A DNA stretch of 19,995 bases, taken from the NCBI GenBank assembly GCA_036939755.1, contig JALLAZ010000254.1:1-19995 (forward strand), read 5' to 3'. Source of the stretch: Stephanodiscus triporus. Its lineage: Eukaryota > Bacillariophyta > Thalassiosirophyceae > Thalassiosirales > Thalassiosiraceae. Both the position numbers and the translations under genes were made by a program. The notes beneath the pieces are model-generated. The model was not told the origin of the DNA and searched no databases. It saw only the letters and a list, made by a program, of their open reading frames with translations. This document shows positions 18,498 to 19,995 of the stretch, in pieces. The stretch's first letter is position 1. Every line of letters begins with the position of its first letter.

Positions 18498-19564
18498 CAC
18501 AAGAATCTAGCAACAACAAAAGTCCTACGACAATCATTCTCGCCAACTCCGCCTTGAGCATCGCCAAATCCTCGGCCTCTTTCTCACTCGCTTTGCTTGC
18601 TGGCAACTTTTTGCTCGGCACGGTCAAGAACGCTTCCTCCTCCGGGGGATCCGGTTGGGCCTTAATCACAGGTGCGCCAAGTGGGTCATCAGCAATCAAC
18701 TGCTCTAGTTCTGCCAACAAGTCGTCTTCGTCCGTCAGCAGCGGGTCAATGGGCTGTGCCAACGCAGCAGAGATCTCGGTGGCCGCTTCCAAGACTTCTT
18801 TAATTTCGTCCATCAAATCATCGACCTTTTCTATGTCTGTATCCTTTCGCATTCTCTCCATTTCCTGCTTACCAGCGTCCATGAGCTTAAGCACTTCGAC
18901 GTCTGTAACGATCGATTCGAGGTTCATTACTAGAGTTTCAAGCGTCATTTTTATGTTGGCTATTTTGTCGAGCTCAGCTTCGTACATCTTTTTTCGTTTC
19001 AAGGAAAAGAGAGCCCCTGGCGAAGCGAATGCCAGGCATAAGTAGAAAATATGAACATTATCAATAAAAGATGAGAGTCGATTGACATGAACGAGTACCC
19101 AAACGTTTTGACGAGACGCGCATATCATCACTCCCGCTTACCTTTCTTATCATTCTTCGCCATCTTCGCCTTTGCCTCATCGACAAGTTGCTCTATTTTC
19201 GTTTCTAGATGATGTTCCCTGGTTTCAGCCAAACAATTGATGATTATTTTTTGCAACAGCGGTACCGGGTTAGTTCAACAGAGAAATGGAATGAACGATC
19301 GCCCACCCATCACCCACACTAGACAATTATTCCAGGAGTTATGCAAAACTCCACCATCCAAAACTTAATCGTCACCCCCCTCCCCCCCCCCCATCACCAC
19401 CACCCAAATAAAGACAATATTTGATATCTTTTCCAAACAAATACTAACCTTTTCTCCTGAGTGGCAATGCCCTCCCGCAGGCGGATTAACATTGTATTCA
19501 CGGTCGCGGCGCGCGATGAATTGTGCTGCGCTGCGTCTTTCTTGACTCCCAACCAGCTCCTCAT
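18490..19564 (-). CDS. SNF7: SNF7 / CHMP4 / VPS32 ESCRT-III subunit, three exons
   Basis: Exons 19564-19449, 19218-19142 and 19016-18490; introns of 230 and 125 bp are GT-AG (GTTAGT...CCAG and GTAAGC...CCAG). The junctions rebuild IATQEK|REHHLETKIEQ and NDKKG|ALFSLKRKKMYE. The 239-residue protein has the SNF7 layout: N-terminal amphipathic segment (MRSWLGVKKD), basic helices 1-2 with ALFSLKRKKMYEAELDKI at 66-83, TLETLVMNLES at 89-99, DIEKVDDLMDEIKE at 125-138, and the acidic DEDDLLAELEQL at 160-171. ESCRT-III SNF7 polymerises on endosomal and other membranes to drive budding and scission. A C-terminal helix (EAEDLAMLKAELARM, 211-225) fits the MIT-interacting region bound by VPS4, but 14 hydrophobic-rich residues (IVVGLLLLLDSCDQ) extend beyond it. 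An AATAAA lies over the stop codon. Confidence 0.95.
19374..19392. repeat. C-run in SNF7 intron 1
   Basis: A nearly pure C tract of about 18 bp (on the plus strand) followed by CATCACCACCACC lies within the first SNF7 intron. Such tracts are prone to length change and sequencing error. Confidence 0.7.
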
Positions 19565-19829
19565 GTGATTTTGTTTATTACTGAAATTAATTTCGCCGCC
19601 ACACGGGCGTTTATTGTCCAGTCAGGTTCACGCGAAGGTGTGGCTTTTTGGATCTCTCCTGTCGGCCGCGCGGGTGGTGGCAACGGTGCAGTGGAGCAGA
19701 CGGATGCTCTGCGAGTGAAAAATGGTAGGTTTACGATATAAGGTTTACGATTTCGTACTTTTTAGAACACGACTCACAAAGCTACGTTGCGGCAGTTCGT
19801 AATGTTTCCATTATTTTGTCATTAAAGCT

Positions 19830-19995
19830 ATGCAACTCTCAATCAAGAAATACACCGAAAACCCCCAACAACACAATGCCCTCCCCTCCCGAGCCGCCGT
19901 ATTCTTCGACCTCACCAACCAATTCAATAGTGTTTCCCGAGAAGAATTCATCAACGTTATCGCCACATCATTCCCCGAACTCCTACCTCTCACTA
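19830..19995 (+). CDS. Reverse transcriptase fragment, retroelement, cut by the window edge
   Basis: An open frame bounded by a TAA at 19800-19802 continues off the right edge; the first ATG is 19830. The 55 visible residues include LPSRAAVFFDLTNQFNSVSR (about 18-37) and then EEFINVIATSFPELLPL. The hydrophobic-F-D-x-T-x-x-F pattern fits motif A of the reverse transcriptase palm, in which the Asp binds the catalytic metal. From memory, near-identical segments are frequent in diatom reverse-transcriptase proteins. An intact element would carry finger motifs and other domains upstream, but these are absent within the 266 bp to the SNF7 start, so this looks 5'-truncated, as expected of a dead non-LTR-type or related insertion. 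Whether the rest is intact lies outside the window. Confidence 0.7.
   Translation, partial: MQLSIKKYTENPQQHNALPSRAAVFFDLTNQFNSVSREEFINVIATSFPELLPLT

Noticed and set aside
1..19995. tRNA, rRNA or an origin of replication
   Set aside because: I saw no tRNA-like TTCGA arm with a matching acceptor stem, no rRNA core sequence, and no origin signature; a covariance-model scan was not possible.

Overview
The window reads as nuclear DNA of a diatom, probably a centric one. The main reasons are: a nuclear gene for a plastid-type peptide chain release factor with a signal peptide followed by an ASAFAP motif, the plastid-import signature of algae with secondary red plastids; short GT-AG introns of about 80 to 230 bp; a Pro/Thr-repeat secreted-type protein of a kind common in diatoms; and a reverse-transcriptase fragment at the right edge of a type I associate with diatom genomes. 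Nothing looks bacterial: there are no operons or ribosome binding sites.

Layout from left to right. 1-922 (-) is a truncated, unrecognised gene with a six-unit 62-63 bp minisatellite just upstream. About 1391-2588 is AT-rich and holds only a possible broken ORF. 2594-4258 (-) encodes a Pro/Thr-rich repeat protein whose 3' end is a 105-bp in-frame tandem repeat. It is divergent from 4483-5820 (+), a DUF3445 / heme-dependent oxidative N-demethylase-like protein with an N-terminal membrane segment. 6542-8184 (-, three exons) is plastid RF1. It is divergent from 8607-9434 (+), an unrecognised acidic protein with a possible Atg8-interacting motif. 9932-14213 (-, two exons) is a 1399-residue, probably nuclear protein that I cannot assign. 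A 465-bp inverted-repeat element, MITE-like, starts about 40 bp upstream of its start codon. 15179-15470 (+, two exons) is a possible small secreted protein. 16723-17733 (+, four exons) is an NAD(P)H-dependent FMN reductase-like flavoprotein. 18490-19564 (-, three exons) is an SNF7/CHMP4 ESCRT-III subunit. 19830 to the edge (+) is the start of a reverse transcriptase.

These genes do not form a pathway; they are independent housekeeping and lineage-specific genes in alternating orientation. The spliced models for RF1, the FMN reductase and SNF7 were built by hand from donor/acceptor sites, reading phase and conserved family motifs, and all junctions keep frame. The main oddities are the repeats: a nested palindromic element in the 5' flank of the largest gene, TCG/GAC trinucleotide expansions read as Ser, Asp or Thr in several neighbouring genes, and retroelement-type sequence at one edge and possibly both. 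I did not find a convincing new multi-gene system.
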